A DNA stretch of 64,000 nucleotides from contig JAUCZB010000018.1 of the NCBI GenBank assembly GCA_030373325.1, positions 1 to 64,000 on the forward strand, given 5' to 3'. This document shows positions 50,075-58,437 of this stretch, piece after piece. The first letter of the stretch is position 1, and every line of letters starts with the position of its first letter. A program made the translations under genes and the position numbers. Under the pieces are notes generated by a model. That model worked only from the letters and a program-made list of their open reading frames with translations. It was not told the origin of the DNA and made no database searches. This DNA is from Cyanobium sp. CZS25K. GTDB lineage: Bacteria; Cyanobacteriota; Cyanobacteriia; PCC-6307; Cyanobiaceae.

Positions 50075-53000
50075 TAGGGACCAACCGTCACTGGCACTCC
50101 CTCCAGTTCGGCGTCGGTGAGGTCGTAGAGGTCTCGCAGCTTCTCGAGCTTTTCGGATGGGGCGTTCCACAGCCCGCGGCTGCTGGCCTCCAGCATGCGA
50201 CCCACCACGTTGCGAAAGGCTTCTGGGTTGGCCTCCCGCAACCGCTGGGCCATTGCCGCATCGAAGGCGTAGGTGTCGGCGGCCTGGTCGTAGACCCAGG
50301 GGTCACGGAAGCCGGAGGTGCCGCCCCAGCCGATCAGGGCCGTCATCCGCTGGGAGATCTCGTAGGCCCCGCCGGATCCCATCGCGGCCATCGACTGGGC
50401 CCAGCGGGGATTGAGCAGTTTGGTGCGGTACTCCAGGCGCAGCAGTTCCTCCAGGTCCCGGGGGGTGGTGTCGCGGGAGAACGATTCCACGAAGCTGGCA
50501 GCCACCCGGCCGCCCGGCTTGGTCTCCCGCTGGGCCACCTCGGCGGCGCGCTTGAGGCCGCCGGTGTTGGCGTAATACTCCTGGATGTCGGTGAGGCCGT
50601 ACTCCACCGAGTCGATCTGCTGCACCACCCGGTCGGTGCTGCGCAGCAGCGCGGCCAGCACCTGGGGGCGGGCCTGGCCGTTGTCGGCGCGGCCGTAGCT
50701 GAACACGTTGCGGTCCTTCCAGGTGCCGGCCAGATCCTCGCCGCTCTCCCAGTTGGCATCGGTGACCCGATCGTTCACCAGCGAGCCGAAGTCGCCGGCG
50801 GGGTTGGAGAACAGGCGGGCCGTGGGGTTCTCGATCCCCTGGGCTTCCAGCGCTCGGGCATGGCGGCGGATGGCGTTGCGCTCCTCCGGTTCGTCAGCGG
50901 TGGCGGCGCGGCGGAACAGGTCGTCCAGCAGCTCGACAATATTCACGAAGCTGTCGCGGAAGATCCCCGACAGGTTGACCAGCACGTCGATGCGCGGGTG
51001 GTTGAGGGACTCCAGTGGCAGAAGGTCGTAGCGCACGATCCGGCCGGTGCCCTCCTTCACCGGTTCGGCCCCCACCAGCTCCAGCAGGATCGCCAGCGAT
51101 TCGCCGCGGGTCTTGATCGCATCGAGGCCCCAGAGCATCACCGCCATGGTCTCGGGCCAGGCGCCGCCGTTTTCGGCCCGGTGCTTCTCGAGGATGCGCA
51201 GGGCGATCTGACGGCCCCGCGCCAGCGCCCCTGGCGAGGGCATGCGGTAGGGGTCGAGGGCGTGGATGTTGCGGCCGGTGGGCAGCACACCAGGGCCGTC
51301 ACGCAGGAGATCGCCACCAGGGGCGGGGGGGATGTACTCGCCCCCCAGGCCATCGAGCAGATGGTCGATCTCCTCGGTGCTGCGCTCCAGCAGCTGGCAG
51401 ACGCTCAGAGCATCCAGCAGCCGCTGGGATTGCTCAGGGGATAAGCCGGGATGGAGGCGCTCGAGCTCCGCGGCCTGGGCGCGCAACGCCGGCTCATCGG
51501 CGGCGGGGGTCAGCCGGCTGATCGCTTCCACCAGCTCCGGTTCAAGGGCGTCGCCGATGTAGGCCTTGAGATACCCGAGCCGCTGCTCCTGATCCGGCGG
51601 CAAACCGAGCGTGTGCAGGCCGCTGGAGAACAGGCGGCTCTCCAGCAGCTGCAGGTAGCCGCTGAGCTGCACGACCCAGGCGTTGAAGGCCCCTTGGTCG
51701 GTGTGGGCGCTATCGGGTGATGGGCAGTCGGCATCGAGGCCGCTGTCACTCACCTGCTTGAGGATGCCCTCCCGCAGGGCCTCGTTGCGTTCGGGGTCCT
51801 CCCGGTATTCGGCGATCAGATCCCGCAGGGCGATCAGCTCCCGGTACAGGCCGGCCCGGCCATAGGGCGGCACGTTGTGGGAGACGATTACGCCGTAGCC
51901 GCGCCGTTTGGCCAGCATCGACTCCGACGGGTTGTTGGCCGCATAGACATATAGGTGCGGCAGGTGGCCCAACAGCAGGTCGGGCCAGGAGTAACCCGTG
52001 TTACCCAGGGGCGAGCCGGGAAGCCACTCCACCGTGCCGTGCATGCCGAAGTGCAGCACCGCGTCGGCCTTGAAGCCATGCTGCAGCCAGCCGTAGAAGG
52101 CGGCGTACTGGGGGTGGGGGGTGAGATCCCGCTCGTACATCAGCCGCATCGGATCGCCCGCCACCCCCAAGGGCGGCTGCACCCCGATCCACAGGTTCCC
52201 GAGCCGCACACCGCCCAGGAGGAAGCGATCCCCGAGGGTGCGGATGCCGGTGGCCGCCAGCGGCCCCCACTGCTTTTCGATACGAGCGGTGTGCAGCGGT
52301 CCCAGCCACTGACGCAGGGTGTCCACCGTCACGGTGACGCTCTCGGTGTCTTCAAAACGCTGTCCTTCGGGAATGCGGGCGATCCAGGCGTCGTCGGCGT
52401 CCTTGACCTGGCGGATCAGCTCCTCACCACTGGCCGGCAGGGGGCCCACGTCGTAGCCATGGGCCGCCAGCGCCTTCAGCAGGGCCATCAGGGAGTCAGG
52501 CACGTTCAGCAGGGCGGCGGTGCCGGTGGCGCCATAGCCGGGGGGGAAGCCGTAGAGCACGATCGCCAGCCGGCGCTCGGCGGCGGGTTTGCGGCGCAGG
52601 GCGATCCAGGCCTTGAGCCGTCCGGTGAGTCGCCGCAGCCGTTCGGGAATCAGGTAGATGCGATCGCCCACCAGTCCCCCCAGGGGCACGGGGTCAATGG
52701 CGCCGTCCAATTCGGGCAGGGCGAACAGCACCACGCTCTGCAGTCCGCCGATCCCCTGGCGGGTCCAGGAGTGGAGGTCCTGAATCAGCAGCGGCGCCGA
52801 GACCAGATACGGAACGTTCTTGGCGCGCAGAATGCGCTGCGCCACCTCCTCGCGGCGGCCCGCCTCCATCGAACCGGCCGGGCCGCCCACCAGGGGAAAG
52901 CCGATCGTGGAGACGATGGCGTCCACGGCCACCGCTTCCCGGCGGGCGCCGCTGGCGGGCTGCTCGGCGGCCTGAGCGGTGGCCAGTTCGGTGGCGCTGG

Positions 53001-53862
53001 TCATCCAGTCGCGCACGGCCATGTGCCCCTCCACGCCGTTGATGAACACCGGCAGCGGGACCAGTTCGGCGGCCTCGAAGGCCCGGATCAGCTGGGGGAT
53101 GTAGGGCTGGGCCGTGATCACGTGCTTGCGGTAGAGCAGCAACCCCACCACCGGCCAGTTGCCCTGCCCCGCAGCGCTCTGGGGCCGTGATTGGTGGAAC
53201 CAGGCCAGGTATTCCCGTGGTGAGAGGAAGAAACCGTCGTGATCGGGATGGATCAGGCCGAGATTGGGCGATTCCCTTGGCGGCGGGATCGCCCCGGGCC
53301 TGAGGTCGAGGCCGTGGCGGGCCAGATAGAGGAACAGGGCAGTCACGTTCTCGCTGCCGCCGGCGTTCCAGTAGCCGTAGAGGATCAGCCAGTGGCGCAG
53401 GTCCTGGGCCTTGCGGAAGGGCAGGAAGCGCAGCAGCTTCGGGCCCACCTTGAGGAAGCCGATGTAGCCGGCCAGCTTGTCCTCCTCCCGTCCGCTGCCG
53501 AATTTGGCCAGCAGCGCCTGGATCGGCCGGGGCATGCCGGCGCCGCTTCCACCGATCGTGAACCGCCCGAACCGGGTGAGCTCCATCAGCTCAATCGCTG
53601 ACTCGAAGACCAGCCGGATCGGAACCGCCGCCGCGTGCTGGCGCAGCCACTCCACCTGGTCGAAATCGAAGATCAGGCTGGCGAAGAAGGCATCGGCTCC
53701 CTCCAGCGCGGACGCCACCTCAGCTGGACGATCGCTCAGGTCACGGTCACTGAACACCGCGATCGAGAGCTGCGGGCACTTGGCCATCGCCCGCTCCGCC
53801 GCCTGACGGTAGAGGCCGGCGTTGAAGGCCTCGAAGCCGGCCAGCAGCATGATCCGTTTCAT
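50074..53862 (-). CDS. ChlH/BchH-like chelatase large subunit
   Basis: 1262 residues, slightly shorter than the usual 1320-1340 of ChlH. The N-terminal DUF3479-like domain (MKRIMLLAGFEAFNAGLYRQAAERAM) and CobN/BchH core (VLHFGMHGTVEWLPGSPLGNTGYSWPDLLLGHLPHLYVYAANNPSES; NVFSYGRADNGQARPQVLAALL) are present. It binds the tetrapyrrole and inserts a metal. Together with the fused ATPase subunit it makes a complete two-gene chelatase. A standard chlH for chlorophyll is presumably elsewhere, so this would be an extra, specialised copy. Confidence 0.92.
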   Translation of the reverse strand: MKRIMLLAGFEAFNAGLYRQAAERAMAKCPQLSIAVFSDRDLSDRPAEVASALEGADAFFASLIFDFDQVEWLRQHAAAVPIRLVFESAIELMELTRFGRFTIGGSGAGMPRPIQALLAKFGSGREEDKLAGYIGFLKVGPKLLRFLPFRKAQDLRHWLILYGYWNAGGSENVTALFLYLARHGLDLRPGAIPPPRESPNLGLIHPDHDGFFLSPREYLAWFHQSRPQSAAGQGNWPVVGLLLYRKHVITAQPYIPQLIRAFEAAELVPLPVFINGVEGHMAVRDWMTSATELATAQAAEQPASGARREAVAVDAIVSTIGFPLVGGPAGSMEAGRREEVAQRILRAKNVPYLVSAPLLIQDLHSWTRQGIGGLQSVVLFALPELDGAIDPVPLGGLVGDRIYLIPERLRRLTGRLKAWIALRRKPAAERRLAIVLYGFPPGYGATGTAALLNVPDSLMALLKALAAHGYDVGPLPASGEELIRQVKDADDAWIARIPEGQRFEDTESVTVTVDTLRQWLGPLHTARIEKQWGPLAATGIRTLGDRFLLGGVRLGNLWIGVQPPLGVAGDPMRLMYERDLTPHPQYAAFYGWLQHGFKADAVLHFGMHGTVEWLPGSPLGNTGYSWPDLLLGHLPHLYVYAANNPSESMLAKRRGYGVIVSHNVPPYGRAGLYRELIALRDLIAEYREDPERNEALREGILKQVSDSGLDADCPSPDSAHTDQGAFNAWVVQLSGYLQLLESRLFSSGLHTLGLPPDQEQRLGYLKAYIGDALEPELVEAISRLTPAADEPALRAQAAELERLHPGLSPEQSQRLLDALSVCQLLERSTEEIDHLLDGLGGEYIPPAPGGDLLRDGPGVLPTGRNIHALDPYRMPSPGALARGRQIALRILEKHRAENGGAWPETMAVMLWGLDAIKTRGESLAILLELVGAEPVKEGTGRIVRYDLLPLESLNHPRIDVLVNLSGIFRDSFVNIVELLDDLFRRAATADEPEERNAIRRHARALEAQGIENPTARLFSNPAGDFGSLVNDRVTDANWESGEDLAGTWKDRNVFSYGRADNGQARPQVLAALLRSTDRVVQQIDSVEYGLTDIQEYYANTGGLKRAAEVAQRETKPGGRVAASFVESFSRDTTPRDLEELLRLEYRTKLLNPRWAQSMAAMGSGGAYEISQRMTALIGWGGTSGFRDPWVYDQAADTYAFDAAMAQRLREANPEAFRNVVGRMLEASSRGLWNAPSEKLEKLRDLYDLTDAELEGVPVTVGP

Positions 53863-53965
53863 GGCTGACCCCGCATCGCCATCGTTTTTATTCTGCTGCG
53901 AAACCGATCCCCATCGGCGCAGGCGTCGTCAGGGAGGATTCAGCCAATGTGTGCAAGGAGAGGTC

Positions 53966-54148
53966 ATGACCACAACCCTGTACAAACCCGCCATGCTGCA
54001 GTGCGCCTGCCCAGGGTTCCTCTGCACGGTGAAAGCGGACAGCCCGTTCCGCAACGGCGCCTTGGTGTTCTGCAGCGACACCTGCGCCAAGGGGCATCCC
54101 AACGGTGAGCCCTGCCACACCGGCTGTGGCTGCGAAGGCCATGGCTGA
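53966..54148 (+). CDS. smtA: Bacterial metallothionein (SmtA/BmtA type)
   Basis: 60 residues with nine Cys and several His: MLQCACPGFLCTVKADSPFRNGALVFCSDTCAKGHPNGEPCHTGCGCEGHG. The CxC...C, CSDTCAKGH and CHTGCGC clusters match SmtA of Synechococcus, which binds zinc and cadmium. A near-perfect AAGGAGAGG ribosome site precedes the ATG. No SmtB repressor is seen nearby. It overlaps the CDGSH gene by eight bases. Confidence 0.95.
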   Translation: MTTTLYKPAMLQCACPGFLCTVKADSPFRNGALVFCSDTCAKGHPNGEPCHTGCGCEGHG

Positions 54149-54410
54149 ACCGGCTCCACCCGCTTCGGGACCGATTCCCCTGGAGCTGCCCGCCGGCGTG
54201 CACCAGCTTTGCCGCTGCGGCCGCAGCCGCCATGGCTGGATCTGTGATGGCGCCCACCTCGGCACCGGCTGGGTGTCGCGCGAGCTGCGGCTTGAGCAGG
54301 CCAGCACGGTGATGGTCTGCGGCTGTGGTCACTCCCACCGTTACCCGCTCTGCGATGGCCGTCACGCCAGACCAGCTGGCCGCAGACGCTGGTGGATGTG
54401 GTGGGCCTGA
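54141..54410 (+). CDS. CDGSH-type iron-sulfur protein, two motifs
   Basis: 89 residues with two CDGSH-like clusters: HQLCRCGRSRHGWICDGAH and VMVCGCGHSHRYPLCDGRH, each a C-x-C...C-D-G-x-H set for a 2Fe-2S cluster. The last 15 residues (RPAGRRRWWMWWA) look unlike the family and may follow a frame change. It overlaps the metallothionein gene, suggesting a shared role in metal handling. Confidence 0.85.
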   Translation: MAEPAPPASGPIPLELPAGVHQLCRCGRSRHGWICDGAHLGTGWVSRELRLEQASTVMVCGCGHSHRYPLCDGRHARPAGRRRWWMWWA

Positions 54411-54513
54411 GCAGGTCTCGATCGCTCGGACGGCTGCCTGCTCGCTGGCGGCGAGCTCCAGGCCCAGGGCGTCGGCTACCAGGCGATCGGGCGGTGGTGG
54501 CCAGGCTGGCTGT

Positions 54514-54725
54514 CAAGACCAACGACGGCAAGCCACAGGTGATCCGGGCGGCGCTGCGGCAGTTTCTTCAGCACGGTGCCCGCTACTGCTTCCCGCCCAG
54601 CCAGGGCGGGATGACCCGTGGTATTTCAACCGGGTACGCCGCCTCCCCCCTCAAGGAGCAGACCCGGCCGGGCAGCGATCCGCCGCCGGTCTGGCCGTGG
54701 CCCTGCTGGAGGAGCGGCTGCAGCC
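54514..54725 (+). pseudogene. Remnant of a conserved helix-turn-helix type partner gene
   Basis: The frame reads KTNDGKPQVIRAALRQFLQHGARYCFPPSQGGMTRGISTGYAASPLKEQ and then loses coherence before the nucleotidyltransferase gene. This segment occurs in proteins encoded just before such nucleotidyltransferases, as far as I recall; I am not certain. It lacks a start. The 100 bp before it hold nothing recognisable. Confidence 0.45.
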
Positions 54726-55124
54726 ATGAACCCCAATCACCCCAATGTCTCCCTGCTCGAACAGGCGGCTGCGCATCTGGGTGATGCCCTGCTCAAGCAA
54801 CTGGTGTTTGTCGGCGGGGCGGTGGCCGGCCTGTTGATCACGGATCCGGCCATGCCGGCCATCAGGCCCATCCAGGATGTGGATGTGATCTGCCGCGTGA
54901 TCACCAGGGCCGACGACCGGCAACTGGGGATGCAGCTGCGGAAACGGGGGTTCCAGGAGGACACCCGGCCAGGGGCACCCCTCTGCCGCTGGTGCATCGA
55001 GCAGATCATCCTCGACCTGATGCCAACCCAGGGCGAGATTCTGGGCTTCTCCAATCGCTGGTATCCCCTGGCCGTGGAGGCCGCCCAGCTTCAGGTGTTA
55101 CCGAGCGGACGCTCGATACGGTGA
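54726..55124 (+). pseudogene. Truncated nucleotidyltransferase (AbiEii-like)
   Basis: 132 residues: LLEQAAAHLGDALLKQLVFVGGAVAGLLITDP with the GG motif, IRPIQDVDVICRVITRADDRQ with the D-x-D site, and QIILDLMPTQGEILGFSNRWYPLAVEAAQLQVL. The C-terminal half (normally ending in a helical domain) is cut at 55107, where the sequence becomes the antisense of a recD-like gene. The catalytic half is whole. Confidence 0.75.
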
Positions 55125-55281
55125 CCAGCTCGCGATGGCCACGGGCCTTGGCGCGCAGCACGCAGAAGCCGTTCTCGGCGTTGTGGAAGGTGACGCGCTC
55201 GATCGAGCCGGCCAGCACTTCAGTGGGCTGGACTGTGTTGTCCGGCATTCCGGAGGACTGGCCAGCAACCGGCTTGTTCAT
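55107..55281 (-). pseudogene. RecD2-like helicase, N-terminal fragment
   Basis: Minus-strand frame from the ATG at 55281: MNKPVAGQSSGMPDNTVQPTEVLAGSIERVTFHNAENGFCVLRAKARGHRELVTV. The part from TEVLAG to ELVTV is the OB-like start of RecD2-type helicases. It stops at the junction with the nucleotidyltransferase relic, so a deletion fused the two from opposite directions. Confidence 0.8.
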
Positions 55282-55394
55282 GCCGCCCCGCGGTGCCACC
55301 GGGCCATGCTTACAGGTTGTTGCAACGACCACCTCAGCTGCTGACACACTGCCGGCAACATGGGTGGGATACCAGGACCGATGAGCAAACTCTG

Positions 55395-55844
55395 ATGCTC
55401 GACGATGATTCGGATCACGACATCCGTTGTCAACAGATCCGCCAGGAGAATGCAGCACTTCTCGGTGACTTCAGCCGTTGGCTCAAGAAGGCTGGTCTTG
55501 GGGAGGCGACAATCAGAAGCCATTGCAGCAACCTGGACTTTTACTCGAATCACTTCCTTCTCTACGCAGACACGCTGACGCCTGCTGATGGGGTTTGCCA
55601 TGTCGGAGAGTTTCTTGGCGACTGGTTTATTCACAAGGCCATGTGGTCCAACAAGACAACCGTCAAGGCCAATGCCACCAGCCTGAAGAAGTTCTATGCC
55701 TTCATGGCTGAACGAGGGCTGATCAAGCCCGAGGAGTTTGCCTCGCTCAAGCAGCAGATCAAGGACGAGCTGCCGGACTGGCTTGGCGCTGTCGAGAGAT
55801 ACAACGACCCGGATGTTGACCTTGAGGATGTCTGGCCGATTTGA
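55395..55844 (+). CDS. Stand-alone tyrosine-recombinase N-terminal domain
   Basis: 149 residues: QENAALLGDFSRWLKKAGLGEATIRSHCSNLDFYSNHFLLYADTLTPADGVCHVGEFLGDWFIHKAMWSNKTTVKANATSLKKFYAFMAERGLIKPEEF. This is the SAM-like core-binding fold of integrases with no catalytic domain after it. Similar single-domain proteins are widespread, so it may be a genuine gene. An ATG 34 codons earlier exists but gives unrelated residues. Confidence 0.75.
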   Translation: MLDDDSDHDIRCQQIRQENAALLGDFSRWLKKAGLGEATIRSHCSNLDFYSNHFLLYADTLTPADGVCHVGEFLGDWFIHKAMWSNKTTVKANATSLKKFYAFMAERGLIKPEEFASLKQQIKDELPDWLGAVERYNDPDVDLEDVWPI

Positions 55845-55950
55845 AAACGAGTGCGACCCGCAGCCGCAGCGAAGGGGGTCACGCAAGAAAGACCTTAGAG
55901 GCCTGAGGCTGGGGCTTTCTGTTCGGTGGAACGAGGCTGATGGATTGGCC

Positions 55951-56040
55951 TCAGCGGAGTGACTCACAGGCTCCCCCATCGCCGTTGCCATCGAGATCAG
56001 TGTGCCCCTGGCGCAGCAGCTCCTTGGTACGGAGCAACGA
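55951..56040 (-). pseudogene. Excalibur-like calcium-binding end
   Basis: Minus-strand frame TKELLRQGHTDLDGNGDGGACESLR and stop: the C-terminal excalibur motif (YLDRDGDGxACE) with the DxDxDG Asp residues. No start or longer protein is visible. It is a remnant of a secreted nuclease-like or cell-wall protein. Confidence 0.5.
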
Positions 56041-56131
56041 CCGCGAGGCGATCCAGAAGACAGGCAACTCCTGCCCGCTGGCTGGGCTGGTTCAGCTCCG
56101 GCAGCTACTGCGTCAAGAGCCGCTGATCGCC

Positions 56132-56671
56132 ATGGGCTTCCGCTTTCGCCGCTCTGCCCGCCTGGGGCCACTGCGCTTCAACTTCAGCAAGGGCGGGTTG
56201 AGCTCGATCTCCGTCGGCGGGCGGGGCGACTCGTTCAACAACCCTGTCAGCCGCAGCGGCGGGGCCCGCACCACCGTGGAGCTGCCGGGCACTGGCCTGA
56301 GCTGGAGCGTGGAGCACACCACGGATCGCCCCGCAGCGATCCCGGCCGGACCCGCGGCGGGCCTGCCCAACATCCGCCGGCTCCGCAGGGGAGCAGCTGT
56401 GGGAGCAGGGTCTGGTGAGCCGTCTGATCGCCGATGGCTCCCTCTCTGCGCGAACCGCTGGGCTGTTGGCGCTGATCGAAACGCCGGGCCCAGCGCTGCA
56501 TCACCGCCGCGCAGGAGGCCTCAAGGCTGGCCGCTGGGCGAGGCTGGCTCTCCTGACGCTGCAAGGACAGGTGCCCGCAGGGCCGGTTCCCCGTATCCGG
56601 CCGCACCTACCAGAACACCGCAGCAGGCCAAGGATGGTTCAAGAAAGAAGGAGATACCCCCGCATGCGTGA
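56132..56671 (+). pseudogene. DUF4236 protein gene, frameshifted
   Basis: The start MGFRFRRSARLGPLRFNFSKGGLSSISVGGRG...TTVELPGTGLSWSVEH is a clear DUF4236 domain. After about residue 85 the natural continuation (EQGLVSRLIADGSLSARTAGLLALIETPG) moves to another frame. The ORF continues to 56671 in the wrong frame. Confidence 0.8.
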
Positions 56672-56930
56672 AATCGTGTTCCGCGTTCTGGCTGAACGCC
56701 CCGGCCACCTGGAAGCCCAGGCCGTAGGCGCAGCCTTCTCCGCAGGAGTGACCCTGCCCATCCGCATCACCGCCCCGACTCTCGAGGAGCTGCAGCACGA
56801 GGCCCGTGAGGCGCTGATCGCGCACATGGGGCCGGCCCATGGCACGGTTCGGCTGCGCGTGCGCCGCGGCCCCACTGCTGCCGTCAGCAGCATCCGGACG
56901 GTAGGCCGCCCTGGAGCCCTCTGCCGCTGA
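56664..56930 (+). CDS. HicB-like small protein
   Basis: 88 residues: MREIVFRVLAERPGHLEAQAVGAAFSAGVTLPIRITAPTLEELQHEAREALIAHMGP. The layout (strand, strand, THDxxxLxxxVREA) is that of short HicB-like antitoxins. The last 30 residues (RLRVRRGPTAAVSSIRTVGRPG) look out of frame. AAGGAG is placed ten bases before the ATG. No HicA toxin is next to it. Confidence 0.6.
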   Translation: MREIVFRVLAERPGHLEAQAVGAAFSAGVTLPIRITAPTLEELQHEAREALIAHMGPAHGTVRLRVRRGPTAAVSSIRTVGRPGALCR

Positions 56931-56936
56931 TCTGAG

Positions 56937-57347
56937 ATGCCCGAGCCAGAGGCCACGGCCACCGCCGGCTCGTTCACGGGCTCGCTCGCGCTGGCCGCCG
57001 ACGATCCCGCCGCCCTGGCGCGGTTTTATGGCGCTCTGCTGGACGTGGAGCCGCAGCCGGGCCTCAGCAGCACGCACTGGCGGGTTCCTTGGCCGGCCGG
57101 TGGTTGGTTGGAGATGTATGTCCCATCCAGGAGCCGGCCCCAGCCGCGGCAGCCGGGGCGATTGGCGTTGTGCCTGCAACGAAAGGCCGATGCTGCAGGC
57201 GCCCTTGCCGTGCTCCACGCCTGGATGGAAGAAGCCCTGGAACTGGGCGCCAGCGTGAACGATCCGCCGCGGCAGGAACCGTTCGGCGCCGAGGCATGGC
57301 TGCTGGACCCGGAGGGTAACCGCCTGCTGCTGCTTGTGCTCCCATGA
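56937..57347 (+). CDS. VOC-superfamily (glyoxalase-like) protein
   Basis: 136 residues: FTGSLALAADDPAALARFYGALLDVEP at the start, and GAEAWLLDPEGNRLLLLVLP at the end, the beta-alpha-beta-beta-beta pattern of glyoxalase/dioxygenase/bleomycin-resistance proteins with Glu residues for metal binding. Substrate unknown. It lies 44 bp before the beta-lactamase gene and could be co-transcribed. Confidence 0.85.
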   Translation: MPEPEATATAGSFTGSLALAADDPAALARFYGALLDVEPQPGLSSTHWRVPWPAGGWLEMYVPSRSRPQPRQPGRLALCLQRKADAAGALAVLHAWMEEALELGASVNDPPRQEPFGAEAWLLDPEGNRLLLLVLP

Positions 57348-57391
57348 ACCCTGGGCGAGGCTGACCGGCATCCCTCACCGCCTCGAAACCC

Positions 57392-58225
57392 ATGGGCACG
57401 CCACGCACCCTGCTGGCGGTGGCACTGCTGGCCCTGCCCCCTTCGGCTGCCGCTGCCGCTGAACCCTGGCGTGAGGAGCCGGCCGTGGCAGCCCTGTTCC
57501 GCCAGGCTGGCGTGGAGGGCACCTTTGTACTGCTGGATGGGCGCCGCGGCGAACTGCGCGGCCACAACCAGAGCCGAGCCGAGCAGCGCTTCTCACCGGC
57601 CTCAACGTTCAAGATCGCCAACGCCCTGATCGGCCTGTCGCTGGGCGCCGTGCGCGGCGTCGACGAGGTGATCCCCTACACCGGGGAGGCCAACCCATTC
57701 ATGCGCGAGTGGCTGGAGCCGATGGGGTTGCGCGGCGCCATGAAGGTGTCAAACGTGCCCCTCTATCAGGAGCTGGCCCGTCGCATCGGCCTGCAACGGA
57801 TGCGCGAGGCGATCGCACGACTCGGTTACGGCAACCAGCAGATCGGCACCAACGTGACCACCTTCTGGCTGCGCGGGCCCCTGGCGATCAGCGCCGTGGA
57901 GCAGACCCGCTTCCTCTCAGCCCTGGCCCACCGGACGCTGCCGTTCCCGGCTCAGGCCCAGCGGCAGGTGGCCGAGATCACACGGGTGGACAGCGGCCCT
58001 GGCTGGAGCCTGCATGCCAAAACCGGCTGGCAGAACGCCCCGGGCGCCGGAGTGGGCTGGTGGGTGGGCTGGGTGCAGCGTGGCAACCAGATCACCCCCT
58101 TTGCCCTCAACATCGCCATGGCCAGCGCTGCCGATGCCCCCAAACGCGAGCGCCTGGGGCGCAGCAGCCTGAAGGCCCTGGGGATCCTGCCAACACCGCC
58201 AAGGGGGCCTGTCCTTGCGCCATGA
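57392..58225 (+). CDS. Class D (OXA-type) beta-lactamase
   Basis: 277 residues with a signal peptide (about 1-23). Active-site motifs: S71-T-F-K74 (acyl nucleophile and carbamylated Lys), S120-N-V, Y146-G-N and K210-T-G-W, then GVGWWVGWV. All catalytic residues of class D enzymes are present, so it should hydrolyse beta-lactams. Divergent chromosomal OXA-like genes occur in many environmental bacteria; nothing here (integron or IS) points to recent mobilisation. Confidence 0.95.
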   Translation: MGTPRTLLAVALLALPPSAAAAAEPWREEPAVAALFRQAGVEGTFVLLDGRRGELRGHNQSRAEQRFSPASTFKIANALIGLSLGAVRGVDEVIPYTGEANPFMREWLEPMGLRGAMKVSNVPLYQELARRIGLQRMREAIARLGYGNQQIGTNVTTFWLRGPLAISAVEQTRFLSALAHRTLPFPAQAQRQVAEITRVDSGPGWSLHAKTGWQNAPGAGVGWWVGWVQRGNQITPFALNIAMASAADAPKRERLGRSSLKALGILPTPPRGPVLAP

Positions 58226-58437
58226 AGCGCCTTTCATGAACACCCATTGTCGCCGATGAAGAGCAGTGTCGAATGGGCTTCTGCCCTTGCTGGCACGGTT
58301 CCAACGATCAGGACGCCGCGGCCCTTGGGGTTGGATACGGTTCAGGCAGGGTGGGTGAGGTGATCCTGCTCCAGGAGCTCGTGCTGGCCATCGGCATCCC
58401 CTTGTTGGTGCTGCTGCTGGAGTCAGAGCGCAGAGTC
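58226..58437. other. No gene seen
   Basis: A gap between two convergent genes. A plus-strand ORF with a hydrophobic stretch (GEVILLQELVLAIGIPLLVLLL) crosses it, but it continues as antisense of the next relic and has no family support. Confidence 0.5.

Noticed and set aside
51955..53190. A 411-codon plus-strand ORF opposite the chlH-like gene
   Set aside because: Gly/Gln/His-rich antisense reading without any domain; the minus strand is strongly conserved-looking.
47939..53862. Calling the H and I-D pair the standard chlH and chlD of chlorophyll synthesis
   Set aside because: The fused AAA-VWA subunit and its Walker A form differ from cyanobacterial ChlI/ChlD, so I left the gene symbols empty; the question needs the rest of the genome.
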